From Paenibacillus mucilaginosus 3016 (GTDB lineage: Bacteria > Bacillota > Bacilli > Paenibacillales > NBRC-103111): a stretch of 64,000 bases of DNA. The DNA is taken from NCBI RefSeq assembly GCF_000250655.1, contig NC_016935.1:948001-1012000 (forward strand). The letters run 5' to 3'. Below are positions 53,542 to 61,826 of this stretch, piece after piece. The stretch's first letter is position 1; each line of letters starts with the position of its first letter. The translations under genes were made by a program, and so were the position numbers. The notes below the pieces were generated by a model. The model was not told the origin of the DNA and searched no databases. It saw only the letters and a program-made list of their open reading frames with translations.

Positions 53542-54186
53542 ATGGAACTGTCCGAATTGATTAGTATCATCCTCAGAAGAATATGGATCCTGTTGATCGC
53601 CGTATTGGTCTGCGTGGGTGCCGCCGCATACGTCAGTTATTTTCATATGGAGAAAGAGTACGAGGCTTCGGCATCGATGTACGTGCTGAAGTCGAACAAA
53701 ACCCCGTCGAACAATCTCTATCAAGAGCTGCTCGCGGGCTCGAGCCTTGTTAAGGATTACAAGGAACTGATTAAATCCAAGACGGTCCTGAAGCAGGTGA
53801 AAGATCAGCTGGAACGCAGCCATACCTGGGCGGCACAGATGACGGTGGAAGAGCTCAGCCAGAAGCTTGAGATCTCGAACAAAAACGACACCCATATTCT
53901 TGTCGCTGCGGCAAAGGACGCCAGTCCTGAGCGTGCCGCCGTCATTGCCAATCAGGTAGCGGTGGTGTTCATCGAATATTCGCGGCAGATTACCGTGGAC
54001 GAGAGCGTACAGCTCATCGATGCGGCGGAAGCGGCCGATGCGCCATCCCAGCCGAAGCCATTGATCAATATGGCGGTTGCCGCTGTAGTGGGAGTGCTCG
54101 TGGGCCTGCTGGCCATCTTCCTGCAGGTTCAATCGCAGAGAAGCACAACGGCCAGAAGGGGCAAGAAGCCTCTCGAATTCAGCTGA
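53542..54186 (+). CDS. Wzz/YveK-type polysaccharide co-polymerase
   Basis: A 214-residue membrane protein with two hydrophobic segments (about 15-38, ILLIAVLVCVGAAAYVSYF, and about 172-195, PLINMAVAAVVGVLVGLLAI) enclosing an extracytoplasmic domain. The N-terminal MELSELISIILRRIW is typical of chain-length regulators. The short basic tail has no P-loop, and no tyrosine kinase or phosphatase gene follows, unlike many Gram-positive EPS loci. ATG 53542 follows GGAGG; ATG 53530 overlaps that site and is unlikely. Confidence 0.88.
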   Translation: MELSELISIILRRIWILLIAVLVCVGAAAYVSYFHMEKEYEASASMYVLKSNKTPSNNLYQELLAGSSLVKDYKELIKSKTVLKQVKDQLERSHTWAAQMTVEELSQKLEISNKNDTHILVAAAKDASPERAAVIANQVAVVFIEYSRQITVDESVQLIDAAEAADAPSQPKPLINMAVAAVVGVLVGLLAIFLQVQSQRSTTARRGKKPLEFS

Positions 54187-54213
54187 TCGCGCGCCTTTCT
54201 TTAGGAACGAGAA

Positions 54214-54252
54214 GAGCCTGTCCCCACCTGACTGGTGGCGGCAGGCTTTTCG
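54214..54252 (+). terminator. Terminator at the end of the EPS genes
   Basis: AGCCTGTCCCCACC pairs imperfectly with GGTGGCGGCAGGCT around a 5-base loop and is followed by TTTT. It closes the long EPS gene set. Confidence 0.8.
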
Positions 54253-54336
54253 TATGGAGGCGTTGCCGCTGCTCTGGTATAATGGACAACAAAAACTTCT
54301 TTCGCTGGCGGAAGAAATGGTTATTTGAGGTGACCG

Positions 54337-55131
54337 ATGAAAGCTTATTTGGAACTGCTCGAAGATATATTGGAACATGGTGTGAGTAAGGAGGACCGTA
54401 CCGGTACGGGAACGCTGTCCGTCTTTGGCAGACAGCTCCGCTTCAATCTGGCCGAGGGCTTTCCGCTGCTGACCACCAAGAAAATGCATATCAAGTCGAT
54501 CCTGCACGAGCTCTTGTGGTTCTTAAGCGGAGATACGAATATCAACTATCTCAAGGAAAACGGAGTAACGATCTGGGACGAGTGGGCGGATGAGAACGGC
54601 GACCTCGGACCGGTCTACGGCTCCCAGTGGCGTTCGTGGCCAGCACCGGATGGCCGCAGCATCGACCAGATTAGCGCGGTTGTGGAGGCGCTGAAGAAGA
54701 ATCCGGATTCGCGCCGCCATCTGGTGAGTGCCTGGAACCCCGCCGAAGTGGATCAGATGGCGCTGCCGCCGTGCCATTATGCCTTCCAGTTCTATGTGGC
54801 CGGCGGCAAGCTCTCCTGCATGTTCCAGATGCGTTCGGTCGACACGTTCCTGGGCCTGCCATTCAATATCGCGAGCTACGCCTTCCTGACGCATATGGTA
54901 GCCCAGCAGTGCGACCTCGAGGTCGGCGAGCTGATCTGGACCGGAGGCGACGTGCATATCTATTCCAACCACCTCGAGCAGGTGAAGCTGCAGCTGACCC
55001 GTGAACCGTATCCGCAGCCGCAGCTCGTTATCAAGCGCAAGCCGGACTCCATTCTTGGCTACCGCTATGAAGATTTTGAGATTACCGGATACCAGAGCCA
55101 CCCGGCCATCAAGGCGCCGATTGCGGTTTAA
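54337..55131 (+). CDS. thyA: Thymidylate synthase
   Basis: A 264-residue cytosolic enzyme converting dUMP to dTMP with methylene-tetrahydrofolate. It has [17 protein letters not shown], then [14 protein letters not shown], the catalytic Cys in [32 protein letters not shown] and [11 protein letters not shown]. The length matches the E. coli ThyA / B. subtilis ThyB form. GAGGTGACCG precedes the ATG. It is followed by dihydrofolate reductase, the usual partner that recycles dihydrofolate. Confidence 0.97.
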   Translation: MKAYLELLEDILEHGVSKEDRTGTGTLSVFGRQLRFNLAEGFPLLTTKKMHIKSILHELLWFLSGDTNINYLKENGVTIWDEWADENGDLGPVYGSQWRSWPAPDGRSIDQISAVVEALKKNPDSRRHLVSAWNPAEVDQMALPPCHYAFQFYVAGGKLSCMFQMRSVDTFLGLPFNIASYAFLTHMVAQQCDLEVGELIWTGGDVHIYSNHLEQVKLQLTREPYPQPQLVIKRKPDSILGYRYEDFEITGYQSHPAIKAPIAV

Positions 55132-55193
55132 TCGCAGGGCGCTGTGCCCGGTTGGAGTAATGGACGGACACGATATGGAAGGGGGAGTGCCTC

Positions 55194-55703
55194 ATGACGG
55201 TTTCTTATATGTTCGCAATGGATGAAGCCCGGGGGCTGGGGTACCAGAATAGGATGCCCTGGTATTTGCCGGCCGATTTTGCCTATTTTAAGCAGACCAC
55301 CCTGGAGCATACGGTGCTCATGGGACGCAAAACCTTCGATTCGCTGGGAGGCAAATCGCTTCCGCGGCGCCGCAACGTGATTCTCACAAGGGACAAGTCC
55401 TTCGAGGCACCGGGCTGTGAGACCGTAACGTCTCCAGAGGATGCGGTGAAGCCGTACCGCCCCGGAGGAGAACAAGCGGACGAGGAGCTGTTCGTTATCG
55501 GCGGAGCGGAGATTTTCTCCCTGCTGATGCCGTACGCCGACCGCATGTACATCACGGAGATTCACCATACATTCGAGGTGGACACTTACTTCCCGGAGCT
55601 TGACCGGACGGAGTGGAAGGAAGTGTCCCGCACGAAAGGGCCCAAGGATGAGAGGAACCCTTACGATTATGAATTTGTCATCTACGAACGGGCGGCGAAC
55701 TAG
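55194..55703 (+). CDS. folA: Dihydrofolate reductase
   Basis: A 169-residue cytosolic enzyme reducing dihydrofolate with NADPH. It has FAMDEARGLGYQNRMPWYLP (substrate loop), TVLMGRKTFDSLGG, RRRNVILTR and VIGGAEIFSLLMPYADRMYI. The acidic active-site residue usual near position 27 is Asp in LPADFAYFK. GGGGGAG precedes the ATG. It lies 60 bases after thymidylate synthase and is probably co-transcribed with it. Confidence 0.96.
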   Translation: MTVSYMFAMDEARGLGYQNRMPWYLPADFAYFKQTTLEHTVLMGRKTFDSLGGKSLPRRRNVILTRDKSFEAPGCETVTSPEDAVKPYRPGGEQADEELFVIGGAEIFSLLMPYADRMYITEIHHTFEVDTYFPELDRTEWKEVSRTKGPKDERNPYDYEFVIYERAAN

Positions 55704-55797
55704 CGGGTAAATCCGTTTGGTGCCGGCTTCCGGGAATGAAGCGGCTCTCTTTGGCACATGTTAAGGCTTGACGAAGATCCGAGAGGAGATGCCGAAC

Positions 55798-56121
55798 ATG
55801 ACCGAAGTGAATCAGCATCAGATGCCGAACCGGCATGTCATCGACAACGTAGAGAAGGCCATTCAGGTAGCCAAGGATGCCGAGATGGCGGTCCGGCATG
55901 CCCAGCTGGAGTCGAATCCTCAGAAGCTGCGGACGGCGCTGGCCCAGCTCGAGACCGCACAGCATGCCCTCGGCAATGCCCAAGCCCAGCTGAAGCTGAA
56001 TTCCCGCGACCGTGAGCATCATGGGCAGGAATTCGTTCAGGTGCAGAACGAGCTCACCCAGTCGGAGCAGAGCCTGGATATCACGTCGCAGAATACCGAG
56101 CTGCCGAAGCAGGTTCGATAG
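55798..56121 (+). CDS. Small helical protein of unknown function (107 aa)
   Basis: Not recognised by name. The 107-residue protein is rich in Gln, Ala, Glu and His and almost wholly helical. It has a heptad-like stretch (NVEKAIQVAKDAEMAVRHAQ, then LRTALAQLETAQHALGNAQA) suggesting a two-helix bundle or coiled coil, and a polar tail. There is no signal peptide. GAGAGGAGATG precedes ATG 55798; the longer frame upstream overlaps that site. Small Gln-rich helical proteins of this kind in spore formers are sometimes spore-associated, which is only a guess here. Confidence 0.65.
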   Translation: MTEVNQHQMPNRHVIDNVEKAIQVAKDAEMAVRHAQLESNPQKLRTALAQLETAQHALGNAQAQLKLNSRDREHHGQEFVQVQNELTQSEQSLDITSQNTELPKQVR

Positions 56122-56136
56122 CTTTCGGCTGCCCAT

Positions 56137-56186
56137 AGCTTAGGAGTCGCTGCCCAACCATGGGCGTGGCCCTGAGCTTTTTTTCT
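56137..56186 (+). terminator. Terminator after the small helical protein
   Basis: AGCTTAGG (56137-56144) pairs with CCTGAGCT (56171-56178) including one G-T pair, with an inner GCCCA/TGGGC hairpin, followed by seven T. Confidence 0.8.
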
Positions 56187-56239
56187 TTATTAAGCATGCG
56201 ACAGGACCAGACGCAGAAACAGCCCCCTATCCGGTCACA

Positions 56240-57091
56240 TTACACGAACTTGGACGGGGGGACGTCATAATACTTTTTAAAGGCCTTGGAAAAGGTGAAG
56301 GGGTCGGGATATCCGAGAAAGCCGGCAATTTGGTGGACCGTATACTTTTTTTCGTACAGATAATCTCTCGCCCGGTTCATTTTAATCTGGTAAATGTACT
56401 GCCCTGGAGTAAGGCCCAGGGCCTTTTTGAAATAAGAGATAAAATACTTTTCGGATATGCCGACCAGCGAGGCAAGCTCGCTCATTCGAATCGATTGATG
56501 CAGATGGTTATGGATGTATTGGAACACCGGCTGCAGAAGATCGAGTTTCCCTTGGGAATGTCCTGGCATTCTTTCCTTCGGAAAGGTGCCGTGATAGTGC
56601 CCTTTCCCATAGAGTTCAATGATTTTGGCAATAAGGGCGGTCATGCAGGCCTTGAGGTGTAACCGGTTGCCGGAGGTACCGCCAAAGCGCTCTACTTGTC
56701 TGAACGAGTTATCGAACAGGATGGCTTCGTCCTGGATCAGCTCCCTCGTTATGATGCCCGACAGCCGAAAATCGTTCAATATTCGCTGCTGCGTTCCCAT
56801 CCCAAAATCAAAATGAGCATAAATGAACCGGCAGCCCTTATCCGTGGATGCTGCCCGATAGGGAACCCCCGGATAAAAGAAGACGACATCTCCAGGGTTT
56901 GCCGTATGCTCGGTTTCACCGATATGAATTTGGACGGTACCCGATTGAATGAACCAGAGATCATAGTCCGAATGTGCTTTATGTTCATGCCAATCCCTGT
57001 CGTGAGTAAGCTCTTTGCAGGATTTCATTCGAAGGGTTATGAACTCTGACAATTCATTAAAAATGTCCATGACCGGCATGGTTGAATTCAT
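56240..57091 (-). CDS. AraC-family regulator of the GH4 glycosidase
   Basis: A 283-residue regulator. The N-terminal cupin pocket (about 30-110) includes DYDLWFIQSGTVQIHIGE and GDVVFFYPGVPYRA. The C-terminal helix-turn-helix pair (about 180-280) has LASLVGISEKYFISYFKKA and IAGFLGYPDPFTFSKAFKKY. The start at MNSTMPVMD is supported by GAGGTGG; longer starts lie in the divergent promoter region. It faces away from the GH4 gene and probably controls it by sugar binding. Confidence 0.88.
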   Translation of the reverse strand: MNSTMPVMDIFNELSEFITLRMKSCKELTHDRDWHEHKAHSDYDLWFIQSGTVQIHIGETEHTANPGDVVFFYPGVPYRAASTDKGCRFIYAHFDFGMGTQQRILNDFRLSGIITRELIQDEAILFDNSFRQVERFGGTSGNRLHLKACMTALIAKIIELYGKGHYHGTFPKERMPGHSQGKLDLLQPVFQYIHNHLHQSIRMSELASLVGISEKYFISYFKKALGLTPGQYIYQIKMNRARDYLYEKKYTVHQIAGFLGYPDPFTFSKAFKKYYDVPPSKFV

Positions 57092-57256
57092 GGGTCCACC
57101 TCTACTTAAAGACATAGGACGTGCCGGAGTATTATACCATGGAATCGGAAGGAGCGTCGAAAGCGTACTATTTGACATGTTTCTGAAACCGCCTCCCATT
57201 CTGTTTTGAACCCCTGTTCTTATAATGAGGATATAACCTATGAGGAGGGCTTTATC

Positions 57257-58648
57257 ATGGAAGAGACGAGAATATCGAAGCCGAAGGTCGTAGTCATCGG
57301 AGCGGGCAGTTTATTCTTTGGGCGCCAGTCGATTTGGCAGATGGTGCAATCCCCCTATTTGAACAATGGGACCCTTGCCTTGGTAGACTCGGACGAAGAA
57401 AGGCTGTCCAAGATGGTCACGCTTGCTAAGATGGTGGCAAAGGAAAACGGCGTGCCGCTTCAGGTGGAAGGCTCGACGAACCGGAGAGAGGTTCTGCAGG
57501 GCGCTGATTTCGTCGTGCTCAGTTTCGCCAAGGATTCGGTCAAATATCGGGGCATCGACTGCGAAGTTTCTTTACAATACGGAATTCGCATGTGTTCCGG
57601 GGATACGATCGGTCCGGGCGGGATCTTCAGGGCGATGAGAGAGCTGCCGGTCATTATGGAATGCGCCAAGGATATCGAAGAAATTTGTCCGGATGCCTGG
57701 GTGATCAACTACATTAATCCCTCCACCGTGCATGGGATCGCCTTAAGCCGATATGCCCCCAAACTCAAATCGTTTGCGCTGTGCGACAGCCATCACATGC
57801 CGCATAAGAAAGCACATTACGCGATTCGGGCAGGCATCATTCAGCATCCAAGCGAATTCACCGAAGAGATCGACCGCCGATTCGATTGTCGCATAGCGGG
57901 TGTCAATCATTTTACCTGGCTGCTGAAAGCGGAGTATGACGGAAAGGATGTCATGTCTCTGATTGCCGAAGCCTTGCGGAGGTCGGCGGGAACGGAAAAT
58001 GACGGCGGGGATAAAGGAGCGAAGGCCCTCCATAACGACGCCATCACCTATGAGCTTTATGATATTTTCGGATCGATCCCGACCTGCACGGCCCACACCA
58101 AGGAATACGTCCGCTACTGGCAGGGGCTCGGGAAGACGGAGGACGCCATCCCGCCTTTATCGATCTGGGAGACGGAGGACCGCTATAAGCGTCATGAGGA
58201 GATGTGGCGGCAGGTGGACGACTTCATCTCCGGCCGAATTCCTATCGCTGACTATATGAAGATCATGGGCCCCGATCATGCGACGGATATCATTGAAAGC
58301 ATGGTGGGCAATCTGGGCAAACGGTTCTTTATCAATACGCTTAATAACGGTGCGGTAACCAACATGAATGATGACGCCTTCCTGGAGCTGCTAAGTGAAG
58401 TCAGCTTATCGGATGGAATCAAGCCGCTTCCTGTGGGCGACATGCCGAGGGGCATTCGGGGGATGCAGGAACTGGTACTGGACACGCACGAATTAACGGC
58501 CGAGGCGGTGGTGGAGCGCAGCTTTACGAAGTTGAGACGAGCGTTCATGACCGACCCGCTGGTGAATTCCATCCATGATGCGGATCTGATCATTAAGGAG
58601 CTGTTGGAGCGGGAAAAGGATATCATCCCGAGCTATTGGTATGAGTAG
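57257..58648 (+). CDS. Glycoside hydrolase family 4 enzyme
   Basis: A 463-residue cytosolic enzyme of the NAD- and metal-dependent GH4 family (alpha-galactosidase, alpha-galacturonidase and 6-phospho-glycosidase group). It has the NAD fold KVVVIGAGSLFFGRQSIW, SGDTIGPGGIFRAMRELP, WVINYINPSTVHGIALSR, the metal-site Cys region LKSFALCDSHHMPHK, and VNHFTWLLKAEYDG. The metal motif C-D-S-H differs from the forms usual in phospho-glycosidases, so the substrate is open; a uronic-acid or galactoside substrate is possible. GAGGAGGGC precedes ATG 57257. An AraC gene is divergent. Confidence 0.88.
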   Translation: MEETRISKPKVVVIGAGSLFFGRQSIWQMVQSPYLNNGTLALVDSDEERLSKMVTLAKMVAKENGVPLQVEGSTNRREVLQGADFVVLSFAKDSVKYRGIDCEVSLQYGIRMCSGDTIGPGGIFRAMRELPVIMECAKDIEEICPDAWVINYINPSTVHGIALSRYAPKLKSFALCDSHHMPHKKAHYAIRAGIIQHPSEFTEEIDRRFDCRIAGVNHFTWLLKAEYDGKDVMSLIAEALRRSAGTENDGGDKGAKALHNDAITYELYDIFGSIPTCTAHTKEYVRYWQGLGKTEDAIPPLSIWETEDRYKRHEEMWRQVDDFISGRIPIADYMKIMGPDHATDIIESMVGNLGKRFFINTLNNGAVTNMNDDAFLELLSEVSLSDGIKPLPVGDMPRGIRGMQELVLDTHELTAEAVVERSFTKLRRAFMTDPLVNSIHDADLIIKELLEREKDIIPSYWYE

Positions 58649-58803
58649 GTGATTGGATAAACCCTACCCTAATAAAGATGTGAAGGTGGAAAGCGCGGGA
58701 CCTACAGAGGCGTCCGAGTATCACCCTGATAAAAAATATTGAAATATACAACCGCCTGCCCGCTGCGGTAAAGTGGAAGAAATTAGGCGGAGGCGGTGCA
58801 GGT

Positions 58804-59334
58804 ATGGGAGAAGCGCAAGAACTGGGAAAGGTCATGCTGGAAGAATCGATCCAGGCATTCCGGAGCATGAAAGCGCTGGGAGACCGGACGCTGGCCCAGC
58901 TTGAGGACGTACAATTCGGGGAAGCGCTGGATCCGGAATCGAACTCCATGGAAGTTCTGATCCGGCATATGCACGGCAATATGGTCTCCCGCTGGACCGA
59001 CTTTCTCACCACGGACGGGGAGAAGCCGGACCGCGACCGTGACGGCGAGTTCGAAGGAGCGGGAGCCGGCCGGGAAGAGCTGCTGGCCTTGTGGGAAGCG
59101 GGCTGGGCCGTGGTGTTCGGCACCTTGGAGTCGCTGCAGCCGGCCGATCTGCTGCGGACCGTCACGATCCGGGGCGAGGCCCACACCGTCGTGAAGGCGA
59201 TCCAGCGCCAGGTGTCCCACTATGGCTACCACGTGGGGCAGATGGTGTTTCTCGGCAAGCACCTGCGCAGCGAGAGCTGGCAGACCTTGAGTATTGCGAG
59301 AGGCCAATCCCGCGCTTTCCGGCCGGGGACGTGA
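58804..59334 (+). CDS. DinB-like (DUF1572) four-helix-bundle protein
   Basis: A 176-residue protein of the DinB/YfiT fold. Three conserved histidines that would hold a metal are visible: MEVLIRHMHGNMVSRWTDFL contributes the first, and QVSHYGYHVGQMVFLGKHL the other two. The family includes metal-dependent thiol (bacillithiol) transferases, but DUF1572 members are mostly uncharacterised. ATG 58804 is the only start giving the full first helix. It is a single gene with a terminator. Confidence 0.85.
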   Translation: MGEAQELGKVMLEESIQAFRSMKALGDRTLAQLEDVQFGEALDPESNSMEVLIRHMHGNMVSRWTDFLTTDGEKPDRDRDGEFEGAGAGREELLALWEAGWAVVFGTLESLQPADLLRTVTIRGEAHTVVKAIQRQVSHYGYHVGQMVFLGKHLRSESWQTLSIARGQSRAFRPGT

Positions 59335-59390
59335 CTCCGCTGCTGTTAGGGATGCGCTGCAAGGTTCAAGCATGGCAAGATCCATAATAT

Positions 59391-59438
59391 AGGCTGTATC
59401 CGCTGACGTGAGAGCTGGTTGGCGGTGCAGCCTTTTTG
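59391..59438 (+). terminator. Terminator of the DinB-like gene
   Basis: AGGCTG...CCGC pairs with GCGG...CAGCCT around a longer loop and is followed by five T. Confidence 0.7.
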
Positions 59439-59566
59439 GGGTATCCGCGAGGTGAGATGAAAGGGCTTGCCGGAGGGTCAGGCCCGGTGATAGAGTAATA
59501 GAACAACGAATTCATAGAGACCCCGGCTGAATGGGGTGCTGATCCATACGGAAGGAAGGTGCTGGA

Positions 59567-60067
59567 ATGAAGAGAAAGATGCTGGGTATATGGGCAGGGC
59601 TGCTGCTGTTCGCAGCACCGGTCCATGCCCGGGAGGAGGCGCCTGTTGTGCGCGTCTTCGTGGACGGCGAGCAGGTGATCTTCGAGCACCCGCCGATCCT
59701 GGAGCAGGGAACCACCCTTGTCCCTTTCCGGGCGATCAGCGAGAAGCTGGGCTTCGAGGTGGCCTACCGCGTCGAGAACGGCGAGCAGTCGGTGACAGCG
59801 GTCAAAGGCGGAGAGACGGTCACGATGTACATCGGCAACCGGATTGCGAACTCCGCCGAAGGGCGCGTACTGCTCGAGCAGGCGCCCCGGATCGAGCACG
59901 ATCTGGCGTACGTGCCGCTGCGGTTTCTGGCGGAAGCGATGCATGTCGAGGTGGAGTGGGACGGCGAGCAGACGGCCGTGCGGCTCCATACGCAAGCTCC
60001 GGCAGACGGGGGAGCCCCGCCGGAGGAGAAGGCGGCGGATCCGGAGCCGGAAGCGGCGGGGGCTTAA
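59567..60067 (+). CDS. Secreted stalk-domain protein (copper amine oxidase N-terminal-like)
   Basis: A 166-residue exported protein: signal peptide 1-21 (MLGIWAGLLLFAAPVHA), then one copper-amine-oxidase N-domain-like stalk (about 24-140: VRVFVDGEQVIFEHPPILEQ, TLVPFRAISEKLGFEV, YVPLRFLAEAMHVEVEWDG), and a Glu/Pro/Ala-rich tail. Such modules are common in Paenibacillus surface proteins as wall-binding or spacer units; here it stands alone without a catalytic partner. GGAAGGAAGGTGCTGG precedes the ATG. Confidence 0.85.
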   Translation: MKRKMLGIWAGLLLFAAPVHAREEAPVVRVFVDGEQVIFEHPPILEQGTTLVPFRAISEKLGFEVAYRVENGEQSVTAVKGGETVTMYIGNRIANSAEGRVLLEQAPRIEHDLAYVPLRFLAEAMHVEVEWDGEQTAVRLHTQAPADGGAPPEEKAADPEPEAAGA

Positions 60068-60628
60068 GGCGCCTAGCAGAGGCGGCGTTGTGAGGCCGCG
60101 GCGGTGGGATGCGGCGGCTGCACGGCTTGAGCCTGCTGCGCAGGGAACTGGGCTGTTTAGTCGGCAGCCGTCCAGCCGCTGGCCACTTCAGCGAATCGCG
60201 CTGCAGCAAGATCCAGAGCGGGCCCTTTGCCTGAAGAAGCTGAGCCCGGGAGGCCGATCCCGGGCTTTTTGGTCTGCGGCAGGGAGAGCAAAGCGAGACG
60301 ACTCGCGTTGCCGCCGCGGTTCTCTAACACGGAAAAACCGTGTAAAACCTGTGTGAGCAGCGCTCTACGGTGTTGCAGCGGCGGATTAGCACGGAAAATC
60401 CGTGTTAGGTAGTGAGCAGCCGTTCTTCGGTGGCCCCGGAACACGGAAAAACCGTGTAAAACGAGCGGGAGTGCGCCCCGAGGAGCGCAGCAGCGGCTGG
60501 GTTAACACGGAAAATCCGTGTTAGGTAGTGAGCAGCCGGTCTTCGGTGGCTCCGGAACACGGATAATCCGTGTAAGATGAGCGGGAGTGCGCCCCGAGGA
60601 GCAGCAGCGGCTGGGTTAACACGGAAAA
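60068..60628. other. Non-coding stretch with terminator and palindromic repeats
   Basis: No gene with a ribosome site or domain is seen in this 560-base stretch. It holds a terminator at 60243-60270 and, from about 60327, the left part of the palindrome array that is cut by the insertion sequence. Confidence 0.7.
60243..60270 (+). terminator. Rho-independent terminator
   Basis: AGCCCGGG (60243-60250) pairs with CCCGGGCT (60259-60266), followed by five T. It probably ends the stalk-protein transcript. Confidence 0.8.
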
Positions 60629-60657
60629 TGGACCTCCGTCAAGAAAGTGGACACAAA

Positions 60658-61491
60658 TTATGCCGCTTTTTTCGTAGAAATTTGAGCAGCAAAGCGAACT
60701 GGTGACAAGTAGCCCAGAGCCCCATGAATTCTTTTTCGGTTGTAGAAGAATTCGATATACTCAAAGATCTCATTATAAGCCTGCTGCTTTGTCTTGAACT
60801 TGGTACAATAAATTAACTCCTTCTTGAGCACGCTGTGGAACGACTCAATACAAGCATTGTCGTAACAGTTCCCCTTGCGGCTCATACTGGCTTTCATCTT
60901 GTATGCAGCGAGCTGCTTTCTGTAGTCGGCAGACGCATATTGTGAACCGCGATCAGAATGGTGAATAAGCCCCTTCTTGGGCTTTTTGGCTGCATAGGCG
61001 TTCTTCAAAGCGTCAAGCACCAGGTCTGTCGTCATCCGGTCACTGAGACGCCATCCCACGATTTCGCGGGTACAGAGACCCAACACGCTGGCTAAATATA
61101 AACGTCCCTCGCGGCAAGGGATGTAAGTAATATCGGCTACCCAAACCTTGCCGGGTTGAGCGACTTTGAACTCCTGGTTCAAGATGTTTGGGGCAATCGG
61201 ATGATCATGATTCGAATCCGTCGTTATCACTCTGAACTTGCGAGCAACACAAGAGCGCAGACCCAGTTCCTTCATGTAGATGCCCACAGTCCGTTCGGCT
61301 ATTTTGTATCCTTCGAGTCCTAGAAGATGTGTAATTTTGGGGCTTCCATACCGGCCCTCATTGTCATAAAAATGGAACTTGATCCGCTCCATAACTTTGG
61401 CTCTGCGAAGCTCTTGCTCACTTGGCTCTGCAGTTCTCCACTTGTAATAACCGCTCCGGGAAACGCCCAATGTATCGCACATCTTCTCCAC
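60658..61491 (-). CDS. IS3-family transposase OrfB (DDE integrase core)
   Basis: A 277-residue catalytic part from the first ATG. An HTH_21-type helical region (MCDTLGVSRSGYYKWRTAEP) is followed by the integrase core with the DDE residues in VWVADITYIPCREG (first Asp), LIHHSDRGSQYAS (second Asp) and NACIESFHSVLKKE (Glu). The open frame continues upstream of the ATG to the orfA overlap, so the true product is the OrfAB fusion made by -1 frameshifting. It catalyses excision and insertion of the element. Confidence 0.93.
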   Translation of the reverse strand: MEKMCDTLGVSRSGYYKWRTAEPSEQELRRAKVMERIKFHFYDNEGRYGSPKITHLLGLEGYKIAERTVGIYMKELGLRSCVARKFRVITTDSNHDHPIAPNILNQEFKVAQPGKVWVADITYIPCREGRLYLASVLGLCTREIVGWRLSDRMTTDLVLDALKNAYAAKKPKKGLIHHSDRGSQYASADYRKQLAAYKMKASMSRKGNCYDNACIESFHSVLKKELIYCTKFKTKQQAYNEIFEYIEFFYNRKRIHGALGYLSPVRFAAQISTKKAA

Positions 61492-61529
61492 TCGAAACTC
61501 GGAGCGGTGATTTTCGATGAACTGAAAGG

Positions 61530-61826
61530 TCAGTTCTTTGGCTTGCTGAAGATGTGCAATGCTTTTTTTAGGATGGCCAGCTCCTCTTCCAAATCGGCGA
61601 TCCGACGCTCTTTTTCCTTGTCAGACTGTTCCAGTTCACGTATTCTTTCGCCACTGTTTACAGGCTCACTTTCGAAGTCCCTGTACTTGGCTATCCATTG
61701 ATGTACAGTATTTGCCGGGATGTTGAGTTCTTGAGCAATGTCCGCCACTGTTTTCGTTTGGTTTTGTATAAACTTAACCGTCCGTTGCTTGAACTCTTCA
61801 TTGTATCTCTGCCGCTGTTCACCCAT
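61530..61826 (-). CDS. IS3-family transposase OrfA
   Basis: A 98-residue DNA-binding part. It has a helix-turn-helix (YNEEFKQRTVKFIQNQTK, then VADIAQELNIPANTVHQWIA) and a leucine-zipper-like heptad region (RIRELEQSDKEKERRIADLE). A seven-A slippery run (A7 followed by G on the minus strand, plus-strand 61563-61569) near its end allows a -1 shift into the orfB frame, which then continues AHLQQAKELTFQFIENHR before the annotated OrfB start. Confidence 0.92.
   Translation of the reverse strand: MGEQRQRYNEEFKQRTVKFIQNQTKTVADIAQELNIPANTVHQWIAKYRDFESEPVNSGERIRELEQSDKEKERRIADLEEELAILKKALHIFSKPKN
61563..61569 (-). promoter_or_regulatory. Programmed -1 frameshift site of the IS element
   Basis: A run of seven A followed by GC on the minus strand lies in the orfA/orfB overlap. 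Slipping back one base at AAA-AAA joins the two frames, as is standard for IS3-family transposases. Confidence 0.75.

Noticed and set aside
52135-54507. 790-residue minus-strand open frame over ugd and the Wzz-like gene
   Set aside because: Antisense shadow with no recognisable domain and no start signal; ugd on the plus strand is certain.
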